DNA of 64,000 bases from an uncultured Lacinutrix sp. (GTDB taxonomy: Bacteria; Bacteroidota; Bacteroidia; Flavobacteriales; Flavobacteriaceae), in NCBI GenBank assembly GCA_937129145.1, contig CAKZMU010000078.1, positions 234,999-298,998 on the forward strand, in the 5' to 3' direction. Under the pieces are notes generated by a model, which saw nothing but the letters and a program-made list of their open reading frames with translations, had not been told where the DNA came from and did no database searches. Positions 8,690-16,871 of the stretch are shown piece by piece. Both the position numbers and the translations under genes were made by a program. Within the stretch, counting starts at the first letter, position 1, and each line of letters begins with the position of its first letter.

Positions 8690-9646
8690 ATGAGTTTAAA
8701 ATGGAATGGCGTTATGCCTGCAGTGTTTACATGGTTGAAAGAGTCAAAATCCGGCGCTCTTGAAATTGACTTTGATACAACACAAAAACAGGCCGCAGGT
8801 ATTTTAAAAGCTCAAGGAAAGGGCGGAAGCAGAATGAGTGGACTTGTAGGTTCTGGAACTCTGGGTGAGAATACCTACCTGAGCACCAAACAGCGTCTTT
8901 CCTTACTTAAATCCCTTTCAGAGGTTGCTAAAGAATACAATGTCCCGTTGATTAGCGGAGCAGCAGCAGAAACTAAGGAAGAACTTGCCAAAATCGTTGA
9001 AGGACTTGCAACAGTTGGAGTTGATACGGTCATGGTCATGCCACCAAAAACTAAGGCGGTTCCTTCTGAAAAAGAAATGTATGAGTACTATGCACTTTCC
9101 GAAGCAACTGCAAAAGATGTAGGCGTTACAATTATGCCTTATAACAATCCTGATGCAGCTGGATATCATGCGCTCTCAACTAACCTTCTTATGAGACTTT
9201 CTAAACTTCCTAAAGTAACAGCTCTTAAAATATCGACTATAGATGTTTCAATTATTGAAACTTTGATGTTAGAGAATAAAGATTTAAAAATTTTGGCAGG
9301 AGTAGATACAGTTACTGTGCATGCAGGACTCGCTGGTGCATGTGGTGGAATTACAGGAGTTGGTTGTATTTTTCCGAAAGCAAGTGTTACTATGCAGGAG
9401 TACGTTTTAAATGGAGAATGGGCTGAGGCAAACAAAATTTCTCAGGCTTTAAATTCATTATCGTATCTGGATGCTCAGCCACTGCTTATGGAATATCTTA
9501 AGCTTGCTATGGGAATTCATCATAATGATGTTGCTGGAGGGCTTCGTACCTTTGGTAAGAAATTAACTCAACAGCAAATTGATGATGTCCGTGCAAGATA
9601 TATTCTAGCAAAAGAAAGACTTGAAGTTCTGGACTTAATAGGTTAA
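8690..9646 (+). CDS. DHDPS-family 1-pyrroline-4-hydroxy-2-carboxylate deaminase (probable)
   Basis: This 318-residue class I aldolase-fold enzyme of the dihydrodipicolinate synthase family shows GSGTLGENTYLS (carboxylate loop), the tyrosine in IMPYNNPDAAGY and the Schiff-base lysine in VTALKISTIDVS (about residue 179). In the 4-hydroxyproline pathway a family member deaminates and dehydrates 1-pyrroline-4-hydroxy-2-carboxylate to 2-oxoglutarate semialdehyde. The semialdehyde dehydrogenase, epimerase and D-hydroxyproline dehydrogenase downstream make that assignment the most economical one; lysine biosynthesis (DapA) is less likely here. The leucine codons are unusual for this region: CTT, CTG and CTC make up more than half by eye, while neighbours use mostly TTA and TTG. 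That suggests separate acquisition. Confidence 0.82.
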   Translation: MSLKWNGVMPAVFTWLKESKSGALEIDFDTTQKQAAGILKAQGKGGSRMSGLVGSGTLGENTYLSTKQRLSLLKSLSEVAKEYNVPLISGAAAETKEELAKIVEGLATVGVDTVMVMPPKTKAVPSEKEMYEYYALSEATAKDVGVTIMPYNNPDAAGYHALSTNLLMRLSKLPKVTALKISTIDVSIIETLMLENKDLKILAGVDTVTVHAGLAGACGGITGVGCIFPKASVTMQEYVLNGEWAEANKISQALNSLSYLDAQPLLMEYLKLAMGIHHNDVAGGLRTFGKKLTQQQIDDVRARYILAKERLEVLDLIG

Positions 9647-9773
9647 GCCTTTAAATATTATAAGAATGAAAATCGTTTTGCAATCTTATGTGGAGTAGAG
9701 AAATTTATCGTTGGTTTTTACCGTTGCTAGAGTTAGATATTAGTACTAAATTAGTGCAGAATCTAAAATATGT

Positions 9774-10037
9774 ATGTTAGACATTAGACCAACATGCGAA
9801 AATTGTAACAAATCATTACCATTTGATTCTCAAGAGGCAATGATTTGTACGTTTGAATGCACCTATTGTAAAGATTGTGTTGATAACCTGTTGCAGCATG
9901 TATGTCCTAACTGCGGAGGTGGTTTTGAAAAGCGACCAATTAGACCAGAAAATTTATTAGAAAAGTATCCAGTTTCAACTAAAATTGTCCATAAACCTGT
10001 GGATGTTGAAGCACATTTGAACAATCTAAAAAACTGA
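9774..10037 (+). CDS. DUF1272 small zinc-ribbon protein
   Basis: This 87-residue protein has paired cysteines (CENC, CTYCKDC, CPNCGG, about residues 8-46) in a RING- or zinc-ribbon-like order and the family block MLDIRPTCENCNKSLP. DUF1272 has no known function. It lies between the deaminase and the dehydrogenase of the hydroxyproline pathway, but a role in that pathway cannot be inferred. The last codons and stop form one arm of a hairpin. Confidence 0.88.
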   Translation: MLDIRPTCENCNKSLPFDSQEAMICTFECTYCKDCVDNLLQHVCPNCGGGFEKRPIRPENLLEKYPVSTKIVHKPVDVEAHLNNLKN

Positions 10038-10070
10038 TTTTAGATTGTCATTCCGCACTTGATGCGGAAT
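10021..10070 (+). repeat. Double hairpin at the DUF1272 stop codon
   Basis: Hairpin 1 pairs acaatctaaaa (10021-10031) with ttttagattgt (10038-10048); the TGA stop lies in its loop. Hairpin 2 follows at once: attccgca (10050-10057), loop cttga, tgcggaat (10063-10070). No long T-run follows, so this is a weak terminator at best. The second hairpin matches a common dispersed repeat form in flavobacteria. Confidence 0.6.
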
Positions 10071-10101
10071 CTATTTAATATTAATTAAAAAACAAAACAT
10101 T

Positions 10102-10130
10102 TCCCTCTTTTGGAGGGATTAAAGGGAGGA
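10102..10130 (+). promoter_or_regulatory. Unusually strong Shine-Dalgarno with an upstream hairpin
   Basis: The run aaagggagga ends two bases before the dehydrogenase ATG and would pair strongly with 16S rRNA, which is rare in Bacteroidota. Just upstream, tccctc (10102-10107) pairs with gaggga (10113-10118). The same tccct could instead pair with aggga inside the Shine-Dalgarno (10123-10127), so two alternative structures are possible. Confidence 0.4.
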
Positions 10131-10132
10131 TT

Positions 10133-11716
10133 ATGATTACAGGAAAAAATTACATAGGAAATCAATTATCAGCAACAGGAAACAAAACATTTAAAACGTT
10201 TAATCCTAAGCTAAATATCGAAAATCAATGGGAAATAACCGAAGCTTCTCAAGACGAAGTCAATCAAGCAGCAAAATTAGCTAATGAAGCTTTTAAAACA
10301 TACTCCAAAACTTCAGGAGCAAAAAAAGCAGCATTTCTAAGAGCCATTGCCGACGAAATTGAAGCACTTGGAGACGATTTGTTAGAAGTGTATTCAGCCG
10401 AAAGCGGTTTGCCAAATGGCAGAGCTATGGGAGAACGCGGAAGAACACTTGGGCAATTACGCGCCTTTGCAAATCATGTAGAGGAAGGTAATTGGGTTGA
10501 TGCCTCTATTGATACAGCGCAACCAGAACGAAAACCAATGCCAAAAGTAGATTTACGCAAAATGAATGTTGCTTTAGGTCCAGTTGTTGTTTTTGGAGCA
10601 TCCAACTTTCCATTCGCATTTTCAACTGCTGGAGGAGATACAGCCGCAGCTTTAGCTGCTGGTTGCCCTGTTATTGTGAAATCGCATCCAATGCATGCAG
10701 CCACAGGCGAAATGGTAAGTAGCGCAGTTATTAAAGCTGCTGAAAAAACTGGAATGCCTAATGGCGTGTTTTCAAATTTGAATTCTAGCGGAATAGAAGT
10801 TGGACAACAATTAGTACAGCATCCAAAAGTAAAAGCAGTTGGTTTTACTGGAAGTATTCGTGGTGGTCGTGCACTCTATGATTTAGCAGCAAAACGTGAC
10901 GAACCAATTCCTGTATTTGCTGAAATGGGAAGTATCAATCCAGTTGTTATTTTACCACAAGCATTAAATAATAGAGCTGATGCTATTGCGAAAACGTACG
11001 CAGGTTCCATTACTTTGGGAACAGGACAATTTTGTACAAATCCTGGGTTAATTATTGGAATTAAATCTGAAGGATTAACCAATTTTGTAAATACTTTAGC
11101 CGAAGAAATAGTAAAAGTAGAACCGTCGTGTATGTTACATCCAAACATCGCTGGAGCCTATGAAACCAATAAATCAAAAGCCTTGTCTCAAAGTGGTATT
11201 GAAGTGTTAGCTGGTTACGAAAATGATATAGCACCTAATTATGCAAGACAGGTGGTTACTACTGTTGAAGGTGGTACATTTTTAAACAATCCAACATTGC
11301 ATCACGAAGTATTTGGACCATTTTCGTTGGTGGTACAATGTGAAAATCAACAACAATTAGAAGATATTATTTCCAATTTAGAAGGCCAGCTTACTGGGAC
11401 AATTATTTCAGATGATAACGAAATTTCAGAACACTCTAAAGTAGTTAATGCACTTCAAAATAGAGTAGGACGAATAATATTTAACGGTGTGCCAACTGGT
11501 GTTGAAGTTTGTCCATCAATGCTTCATGGAGGACCTTATCCTGCGTCTACCGATAGTCGTTTTACAGCCGTTGGTGTAGATTCCATCAAACGATTTGTAC
11601 GACCATTCAGTTTTCAAGATTGGCCAAATGATTTGCTTCCAGAAGAGTTACAAAACGAAAATCCATTAGGTATTATACGTAATGTGAATGGTAAAGTTAC
11701 CAAAGAAAAAATTTAA
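10133..11716 (+). CDS. 2-oxoglutarate semialdehyde dehydrogenase (NADP-type aldehyde dehydrogenase)
   Basis: This 527-residue protein belongs to the long aldehyde dehydrogenase branch that includes 2-oxoglutarate semialdehyde dehydrogenases. The catalytic cysteine is in TLGTGQFCTNPGLI (about residue 301) and the general-base glutamate in VFAEMGSINPV (about 264); the cofactor segment is VVFGASNFPFAFSTAGGDTA. It would oxidise the product of the deaminase at 8690 to 2-oxoglutarate, completing hydroxyproline breakdown in the cytosol. The same enzyme type also closes pentose and glucarate pathways, but no such genes are present. It has a strong Shine-Dalgarno. The DUF885 gene follows after ten bases. 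Confidence 0.9.
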   Translation: MITGKNYIGNQLSATGNKTFKTFNPKLNIENQWEITEASQDEVNQAAKLANEAFKTYSKTSGAKKAAFLRAIADEIEALGDDLLEVYSAESGLPNGRAMGERGRTLGQLRAFANHVEEGNWVDASIDTAQPERKPMPKVDLRKMNVALGPVVVFGASNFPFAFSTAGGDTAAALAAGCPVIVKSHPMHAATGEMVSSAVIKAAEKTGMPNGVFSNLNSSGIEVGQQLVQHPKVKAVGFTGSIRGGRALYDLAAKRDEPIPVFAEMGSINPVVILPQALNNRADAIAKTYAGSITLGTGQFCTNPGLIIGIKSEGLTNFVNTLAEEIVKVEPSCMLHPNIAGAYETNKSKALSQSGIEVLAGYENDIAPNYARQVVTTVEGGTFLNNPTLHHEVFGPFSLVVQCENQQQLEDIISNLEGQLTGTIISDDNEISEHSKVVNALQNRVGRIIFNGVPTGVEVCPSMLHGGPYPASTDSRFTAVGVDSIKRFVRPFSFQDWPNDLLPEELQNENPLGIIRNVNGKVTKEKI

Positions 11717-11726
11717 AAATATAACT

Positions 11727-13448
11727 ATGAAAGTGCTTAAGTATTTAGTCGTCTTTGTTTTATTTGGAGTTTTAGCTTTTAAAGATGCTTCAAATTCTGA
11801 TAAATTAAAAGACATAATTTCCAAGTATGAAGCCGAAAGAAATTACGATTTCAAGCGTAATGAATCTGTTGAAAATACCATTAAATACTATCAAGCAGAA
11901 TCCGATTTTGCGCAAGCACTTAAATCGGAATTAGAAAAAGTCAGTGTTGAAGGGTTGTCACAATCTGAACAAATTTCAAGAGAATTATTGCTGTTCGTAT
12001 TACAAGATAAAATAGATACGCATACCTATAAAATGTACTTGAACCCTATTACAAATGAGCGAGCATTTCATTTGAATTTAAGTAGAATGGCAAATAGAAC
12101 ATTCAAAAATAAGGAGCAAGTCATCAAATATTTTGAACTGCTTGATGAATTACCAAAACGAGTAGATTATAATTTAGATTTATTGAAAGCAGGTGTTAAA
12201 GAGGGTATTTCGCAATCCAAAGCAGTCTTTAATAATTATGAAATTACCTATGATAAACACATAGTTTCTGATGTTACTAAAAGCGAGTTTTATGCACCTT
12301 TTAACAACTTGCCAGAATCATTTTCAAAAGCATTAAAAGATTCCATTATCAATGCGGCAAAAGTGAGTGTTCAAAAAAATGCGGTAGAACAATACAAGAA
12401 GATTAAAAATTATTTTGAAAACGATTATTTTCCAAACACCAGGAAGGGATTAGGCGTTTCTTCGACACCTAACGGAGAAGCATTTTATCAAAATAGAATC
12501 AATTTTTATACTACGAGTACTAAGTATACAGCTGATGATATTCATCAAATAGGATTGAATGAAGTAGCGAGAATTAAGTCGGAAATGCAAAAAATTATTG
12601 ACGATTTAGGGTTTGAAGGAAGCTTTGCCGACTTTTTACAATTTTTGCGTACCGATGAGCAATTTTACCCAAAAACAGCTAAAGAATTGTTGATGTTCGC
12701 TCGTGATATTTCAAAAAGAATAGATGCCGAATTGCCAAAGTACTTTATCACGTTACCAAGAAAACCTTATGGTGTTGTACCTGTGCCTGCTGCCATTGCG
12801 CCAAATTACACTGGCGGAAGATATTCAGGGTCGTATAGTGATACAACAGCTGGATTTTATTGGGTAAACACTTATAATTTACCAAGCAGAACCTTATATA
12901 CAATTCCTGCGTTAACAGCTCACGAAGCAGTTCCAGGACATCATTTACAAATGTCTTTGAACAACGAATTACCAGAAACAATTCCTCAGTTTAGAAGAAA
13001 TTTATACCTATCTGCTTATGGCGAAGGTTGGGGATTATATTCTGAATATTTAGCAGAAGAAATGGGTATTTACACGACACCTTATGAAAAATTTGGTCAG
13101 CTAACGTATGAAATGTGGCGAGCATGCAGATTGGTGGTAGATACAGGAGTGCATGCAAAGGGTTGGACAAGACAACAAATGTTAGATTATATGGCTGAAA
13201 ACACAGCCTTATCCATTCATGAAGTTACGACTGAAACAGACCGTTATATTTCTTGGCCAGGACAAGCATTATCGTATAAAATTGGAGAAATAAAAATAAG
13301 AGAACTCCGCAATAAAGCTGAAAAGGCTTTAGGTGAAAAATTTAATATTCGTGAATTTCATGAAGTCATCCTTGAAGAGGGCACTGTAACACTTTCTATT
13401 ATGGAAAAACGAATGGATGATTATATAGAAAAAAAATTAAATGAGTAG
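11727..13448 (+). CDS. DUF885 family metallopeptidase-like protein, exported
   Basis: I use the ATG at 11727, which gives 573 residues with an N-terminal hydrophobic segment (VLKYLVVFVLFGVLAF) serving as signal peptide or anchor. A start at 11688 would overlap the upstream gene and add a charged stretch. The zinc-binding core LTAHEAVPGHHLQMSL (HExxxxHH form, about residue 405) and the downstream LSAYGEGWGLYSEYLAEEMG are hallmarks of DUF885, a gluzincin-like family of uncharacterised peptidases. It overlaps the next gene, the hydroxyproline epimerase, by eight bases (ATGAGTAG). It may release dipeptides or free residues from proline-rich peptides in the periplasm; that role is inferred from context only. 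Confidence 0.85.
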   Translation: MKVLKYLVVFVLFGVLAFKDASNSDKLKDIISKYEAERNYDFKRNESVENTIKYYQAESDFAQALKSELEKVSVEGLSQSEQISRELLLFVLQDKIDTHTYKMYLNPITNERAFHLNLSRMANRTFKNKEQVIKYFELLDELPKRVDYNLDLLKAGVKEGISQSKAVFNNYEITYDKHIVSDVTKSEFYAPFNNLPESFSKALKDSIINAAKVSVQKNAVEQYKKIKNYFENDYFPNTRKGLGVSSTPNGEAFYQNRINFYTTSTKYTADDIHQIGLNEVARIKSEMQKIIDDLGFEGSFADFLQFLRTDEQFYPKTAKELLMFARDISKRIDAELPKYFITLPRKPYGVVPVPAAIAPNYTGGRYSGSYSDTTAGFYWVNTYNLPSRTLYTIPALTAHEAVPGHHLQMSLNNELPETIPQFRRNLYLSAYGEGWGLYSEYLAEEMGIYTTPYEKFGQLTYEMWRACRLVVDTGVHAKGWTRQQMLDYMAENTALSIHEVTTETDRYISWPGQALSYKIGEIKIRELRNKAEKALGEKFNIREFHEVILEEGTVTLSIMEKRMDDYIEKKLNE

Positions 13449-14451
13449 GACAAAGTTCGTTTGCATTGATGCCCACACTTGTGGAAACCCTGTGAGAGTG
13501 ATTACTGAAGGGCATCCAAAATTAGTTGGTGACACGATGAGTGAAAAGCGTCAACATTTTCTTAAGGAATTCGATTGGATTCGAAAAGGGCTCATGTTTG
13601 AGCCACGAGGTCACGATATGATGAGTGGTAGCTTTTTGTTTCCACCTCACAATCCAGAAAACGATTTTGCCATTTTATTTATTGAAACATCGGGATGCCT
13701 ACCAATGTGCGGTCATGGTACCATTGGCACCATTACCATTGCTATTGAAGAAGGATTGGTAACACCAAAAATTCCAGGAAAAATTAAAATGGAAGCACCA
13801 GCTGGTTTGGTTGAAATAGATTACCAAGAAACCAACGGAAAGGTTGATTGGGTAAAACTCACCAACGTAAAAAGTTATTTAGCAGCAGAAAATTTGACTG
13901 TTGAATGTCCAGAATTAGGTGAGATTACATTTGATGTGGCTTATGGAGGGAACTATTATGCTATTGTTGACCCTCAACCAAATTTTTCTGGAGTACATGA
14001 TTTTTCGGCATCAAAAATTATTCAATACTCACAAGTTGTTAGGCAACGCATCAATGAGAAATATCCAAATAAGTTTATTCATCCTGAAAACAACACCATT
14101 CGTGATGTATCACATATGTTGTGGACAGGAAACCCAATAGACCCAACATCGTCTGGTAGAAACGCTGTATTTTATGGTGATAAAGCTATAGACCGTTCAC
14201 CTTGTGGTACAGGGACGTCTGCACGATTAGCACAATTATATGCTAAAGGAAAATTAAAGATAGGTGAGCCGTTTGTACACGAAAGTTTTATTGGCAGTAA
14301 ATTTATTGGACGTGTTGAAAAAGAAACGACTTTAGATGGTAAATTAGCAATAATCCCAAGCATACAAGGTTGGGCAAAAATTTACGGATATAATACTATC
14401 TTTATTGACGACGAAGACGACCCTTATGCGCATGGATTTCAGGTGATTTAA
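13441..14451 (+). CDS. 4-hydroxyproline 2-epimerase (proline racemase superfamily)
   Basis: This 336-residue enzyme turns trans-4-hydroxy-L-proline into cis-4-hydroxy-D-proline by a two-base mechanism. Both catalytic cysteines are present: LPMCGHGTIG (about residue 88-92) and DRSPCGTGTSARLA (about 253-258). Two Cys separate epimerases and racemases from the dehydratase branch, in which the second is Thr. The motifs DAHTCGNPVRV and GSKFIGRVE are also conserved. Epimerase rather than proline racemase is favoured because the other three pathway genes are in the same run. It overlaps the DUF885 gene by eight bases and ends in a hairpin covering its stop codon. Confidence 0.92.
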   Translation: MSRTKFVCIDAHTCGNPVRVITEGHPKLVGDTMSEKRQHFLKEFDWIRKGLMFEPRGHDMMSGSFLFPPHNPENDFAILFIETSGCLPMCGHGTIGTITIAIEEGLVTPKIPGKIKMEAPAGLVEIDYQETNGKVDWVKLTNVKSYLAAENLTVECPELGEITFDVAYGGNYYAIVDPQPNFSGVHDFSASKIIQYSQVVRQRINEKYPNKFIHPENNTIRDVSHMLWTGNPIDPTSSGRNAVFYGDKAIDRSPCGTGTSARLAQLYAKGKLKIGEPFVHESFIGSKFIGRVEKETTLDGKLAIIPSIQGWAKIYGYNTIFIDDEDDPYAHGFQVI

Positions 14452-14488
14452 TTCTACGAATTAAATCATCCCGAACTTGTTTCGGGAT
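14445..14488 (+). repeat. Double hairpin at the epimerase stop codon
   Basis: Hairpin 1 pairs gatttaattc (14445-14454, containing the TAA stop) with gaattaaatc (14458-14467), loop tac. Hairpin 2 starts on the next base: atcccgaa (14468-14475), loop cttgt, ttcgggat (14481-14488). The layout is the same as at 10021-10070. It may attenuate transcription between the two halves of the pathway. Confidence 0.6.
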
Positions 14489-14600
14489 CTTAACAATATT
14501 TAAAAAATATAACATGAAATGCCCAAAACAAAAGTTTTATATCAATAAAAAATAATTTGGCACTACATCTGACTCAGAAAAAAACAATAAATTTAAAGAC

Positions 14601-16871
14601 ATGAAACAGATTTCATTTTTATTAGTTGCTTTAATGTTGATTTCAACACCTTTTCAAGCACAAGAAGTAACACAAGAAGTAACACAAGAAGATTATAAAC
14701 GCGCTGTCAGTTTCATGTATAATAATTCATATAATAAAACAGTTTTTAATCTTTTTACAAATGTTAGTTGGTTTAAAAACAACTCTGGGCTTTGGTTTAT
14801 TGATTATGCAAAAGATTCTAAATCTTACAAAACCGTAAATTTTAAAGACAACAAAGTTGTTGATTTGTTCGACCATAAAAAACTAGCCCAAGCATTAAAT
14901 GAACTTAGTGATGAAAATTTAACATCCAATAATTTATCAATCGCAAATATTGAAAGACTTGAAGATGGAAGTCTTGAAATAGGTTTTAAAGGCAAGCAGT
15001 ATATCTTAAATTTAAAATCTTATGATTTAAAAGTTAAAGAACAAAACGATGTAGAAAATAATAATGAATTTGAATCAAAATCTCCAGATGGTAAATGGGT
15101 AGCCTGCACCAAAGACTATAATCTTTTTATAAAATCAATAAAAAATAATCAAGAATACCAACTAAGTACAAAAGGTAAAAGAGGTTATGAATACGCTTCA
15201 TGGTATGGTTGGTACGACAAAATGGAAGGCGAAAACGGAGAGCGTCCAAAACGGTTTTTTGTGAATTGGTCACCAGACTCAAAATGGATTGCAACAAGTA
15301 TTGTCGATACAAGAAATGCAGAAAAAATGTATATGCTGGATTATAGTATTGACTCATTGTACAAACCAAAATTACTGTCCTATTACCGAGGTTCGCCTGG
15401 TGATACCACAATGGTTCATATCACACCTGTTTTTTATAATGTTGAAACCAAGAAAGAAGTGAAAACCAGTTTGCCAACAGGTACCCACATTAATTCAGTT
15501 GCTGTTGAATGGACAGAAAATTCAGGAGAATTATTAGCCAATCATTCAGAAAGAGGGTTTAAAAAATTAACCGTTAAACAAGTTAACTTAATCAATGGAA
15601 AAGAAGACATTTTAATTGAAGAAGCAAGCAAAACGAATATTGATAACTTTTGGTATAAAAACCTTGAAGAACAAGGAAAAATCATTTTCCTATCAGAACG
15701 AAGTGGCTGGCAACAGTTATACATGGTCGATATAAAAACAAAAGAAACAAAACCAATTACCAAAGGTGATTATTATGTCAATTCTGTGATACATACGAAT
15801 GAAGATAAAGGAGAAATATACTTTTTAGCTTCTGGTAAAGACAAAGAAATGAATCCTTATCATCAACAACTTTACAAAGTTGATTTAAAAGGAAAAATGA
15901 CATTATTAACACCTGAAAAAGCGCATCATGTTATCAATTTTTCTGAAAATGGAAAACATTTTGTGGATAATTATTCAGCCATAAATAATCCAACTAAAAC
16001 GGTCTTAAGAGATTCAAAAAGAGGAAAGATTTTAGCAGAATTAACTGAAGCCGATGTTTCAGGTGCCACTTCAAAAGGGTGGAAGCCTCCAGAAGTTTTT
16101 GATTTAATTGGTAAAGATGGAAAAACCACGATTTACGGTGCAATATGGAAACCAACAAATTTTGACGCTAATAAATCGTATCCAATTATTGATGCGACTT
16201 ATACAGGGCCACATACGCAAGTGTTTCCAAAGTCGTTTGACCGAGCTTTTAGCAACCAATCATTAGCCGAATTAGGTTTTATTGTTGTAGGTGTAGATGG
16301 TTTAGGAACCTCAGGACGCTCAAAAGAATTTCACAACCACTCCTACAAGAATATGGAGAATAACCTTGAAGACCATGTGCTGGCAATAAAACATTTAGCA
16401 AAAAAACACTCTTGGATTGATATAGACAAGGTTGGAATTTTTGGCCATTCGGCTGGAGGTTACGATACAGGAAGAGGTATGTTAGGTTTTCCAGATTTTT
16501 ATAAAGTTGGAGTAGCAAGTTCTGCCGACCATGATTTTAGGATGGAAAAAGCTTGGTGGCCAGAAATGTATCAAGGTTGGCCAATTGATGAAACTTATGA
16601 AAAGGTGTCGAATATTACCAATGCAGGGAATTTAAAAGGTAAACTATTACTTGTTCATGGCGGAATTGATGATAATGTAAACCCTTCGGCAACTTTTAAA
16701 TTGGCTGAAGCACTAGTTAATGCAGATAAAGAATTTGATTTATTAATTTTACCTAGTCAGCGTCATGGTTATACTGGAAAAGCCAGAAACTATTTTACAA
16801 AAAAACGCTGGAACTATTTTGTGGAACATCTTTTAGGAGCAAAACCTATTTGGGATTTTAATTGGGAATAA
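14601..16871 (+). CDS. S9 family prolyl peptidase, DPP-IV type, exported
   Basis: The 756-residue protein begins with a signal peptide (MKQISFLLVALMLISTPFQA). An N-terminal eight-bladed propeller-like DPP-IV domain follows (about residues 90-500), then a C-terminal alpha/beta hydrolase. The catalytic triad is visible: Ser in FGHSAGGYDTG (about 616), Asp in HGGIDDNVNPS (about 690) and His in PSQRHGYTGKA (about 721). DPP-IV enzymes remove X-Pro, and more slowly X-Ala or X-Hyp, dipeptides from peptide N-termini in the periplasm. Its place directly ahead of the D-hydroxyproline dehydrogenase (stop and ATG touch) and an M24 prolidase-like gene fits use of Pro/Hyp-rich peptides. A 12-base tandem duplication repeats EVTQ just after the signal peptide. 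Confidence 0.92.
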   Translation: MKQISFLLVALMLISTPFQAQEVTQEVTQEDYKRAVSFMYNNSYNKTVFNLFTNVSWFKNNSGLWFIDYAKDSKSYKTVNFKDNKVVDLFDHKKLAQALNELSDENLTSNNLSIANIERLEDGSLEIGFKGKQYILNLKSYDLKVKEQNDVENNNEFESKSPDGKWVACTKDYNLFIKSIKNNQEYQLSTKGKRGYEYASWYGWYDKMEGENGERPKRFFVNWSPDSKWIATSIVDTRNAEKMYMLDYSIDSLYKPKLLSYYRGSPGDTTMVHITPVFYNVETKKEVKTSLPTGTHINSVAVEWTENSGELLANHSERGFKKLTVKQVNLINGKEDILIEEASKTNIDNFWYKNLEEQGKIIFLSERSGWQQLYMVDIKTKETKPITKGDYYVNSVIHTNEDKGEIYFLASGKDKEMNPYHQQLYKVDLKGKMTLLTPEKAHHVINFSENGKHFVDNYSAINNPTKTVLRDSKRGKILAELTEADVSGATSKGWKPPEVFDLIGKDGKTTIYGAIWKPTNFDANKSYPIIDATYTGPHTQVFPKSFDRAFSNQSLAELGFIVVGVDGLGTSGRSKEFHNHSYKNMENNLEDHVLAIKHLAKKHSWIDIDKVGIFGHSAGGYDTGRGMLGFPDFYKVGVASSADHDFRMEKAWWPEMYQGWPIDETYEKVSNITNAGNLKGKLLLVHGGIDDNVNPSATFKLAEALVNADKEFDLLILPSQRHGYTGKARNYFTKKRWNYFVEHLLGAKPIWDFNWE

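Noticed and set aside
14640..14690. Tandem duplication after the DPP-IV signal peptide as a phase-variation site
   Set aside because: The unit is 12 bases (four codons) and only two to three copies exist, so slippage would not shift the frame.
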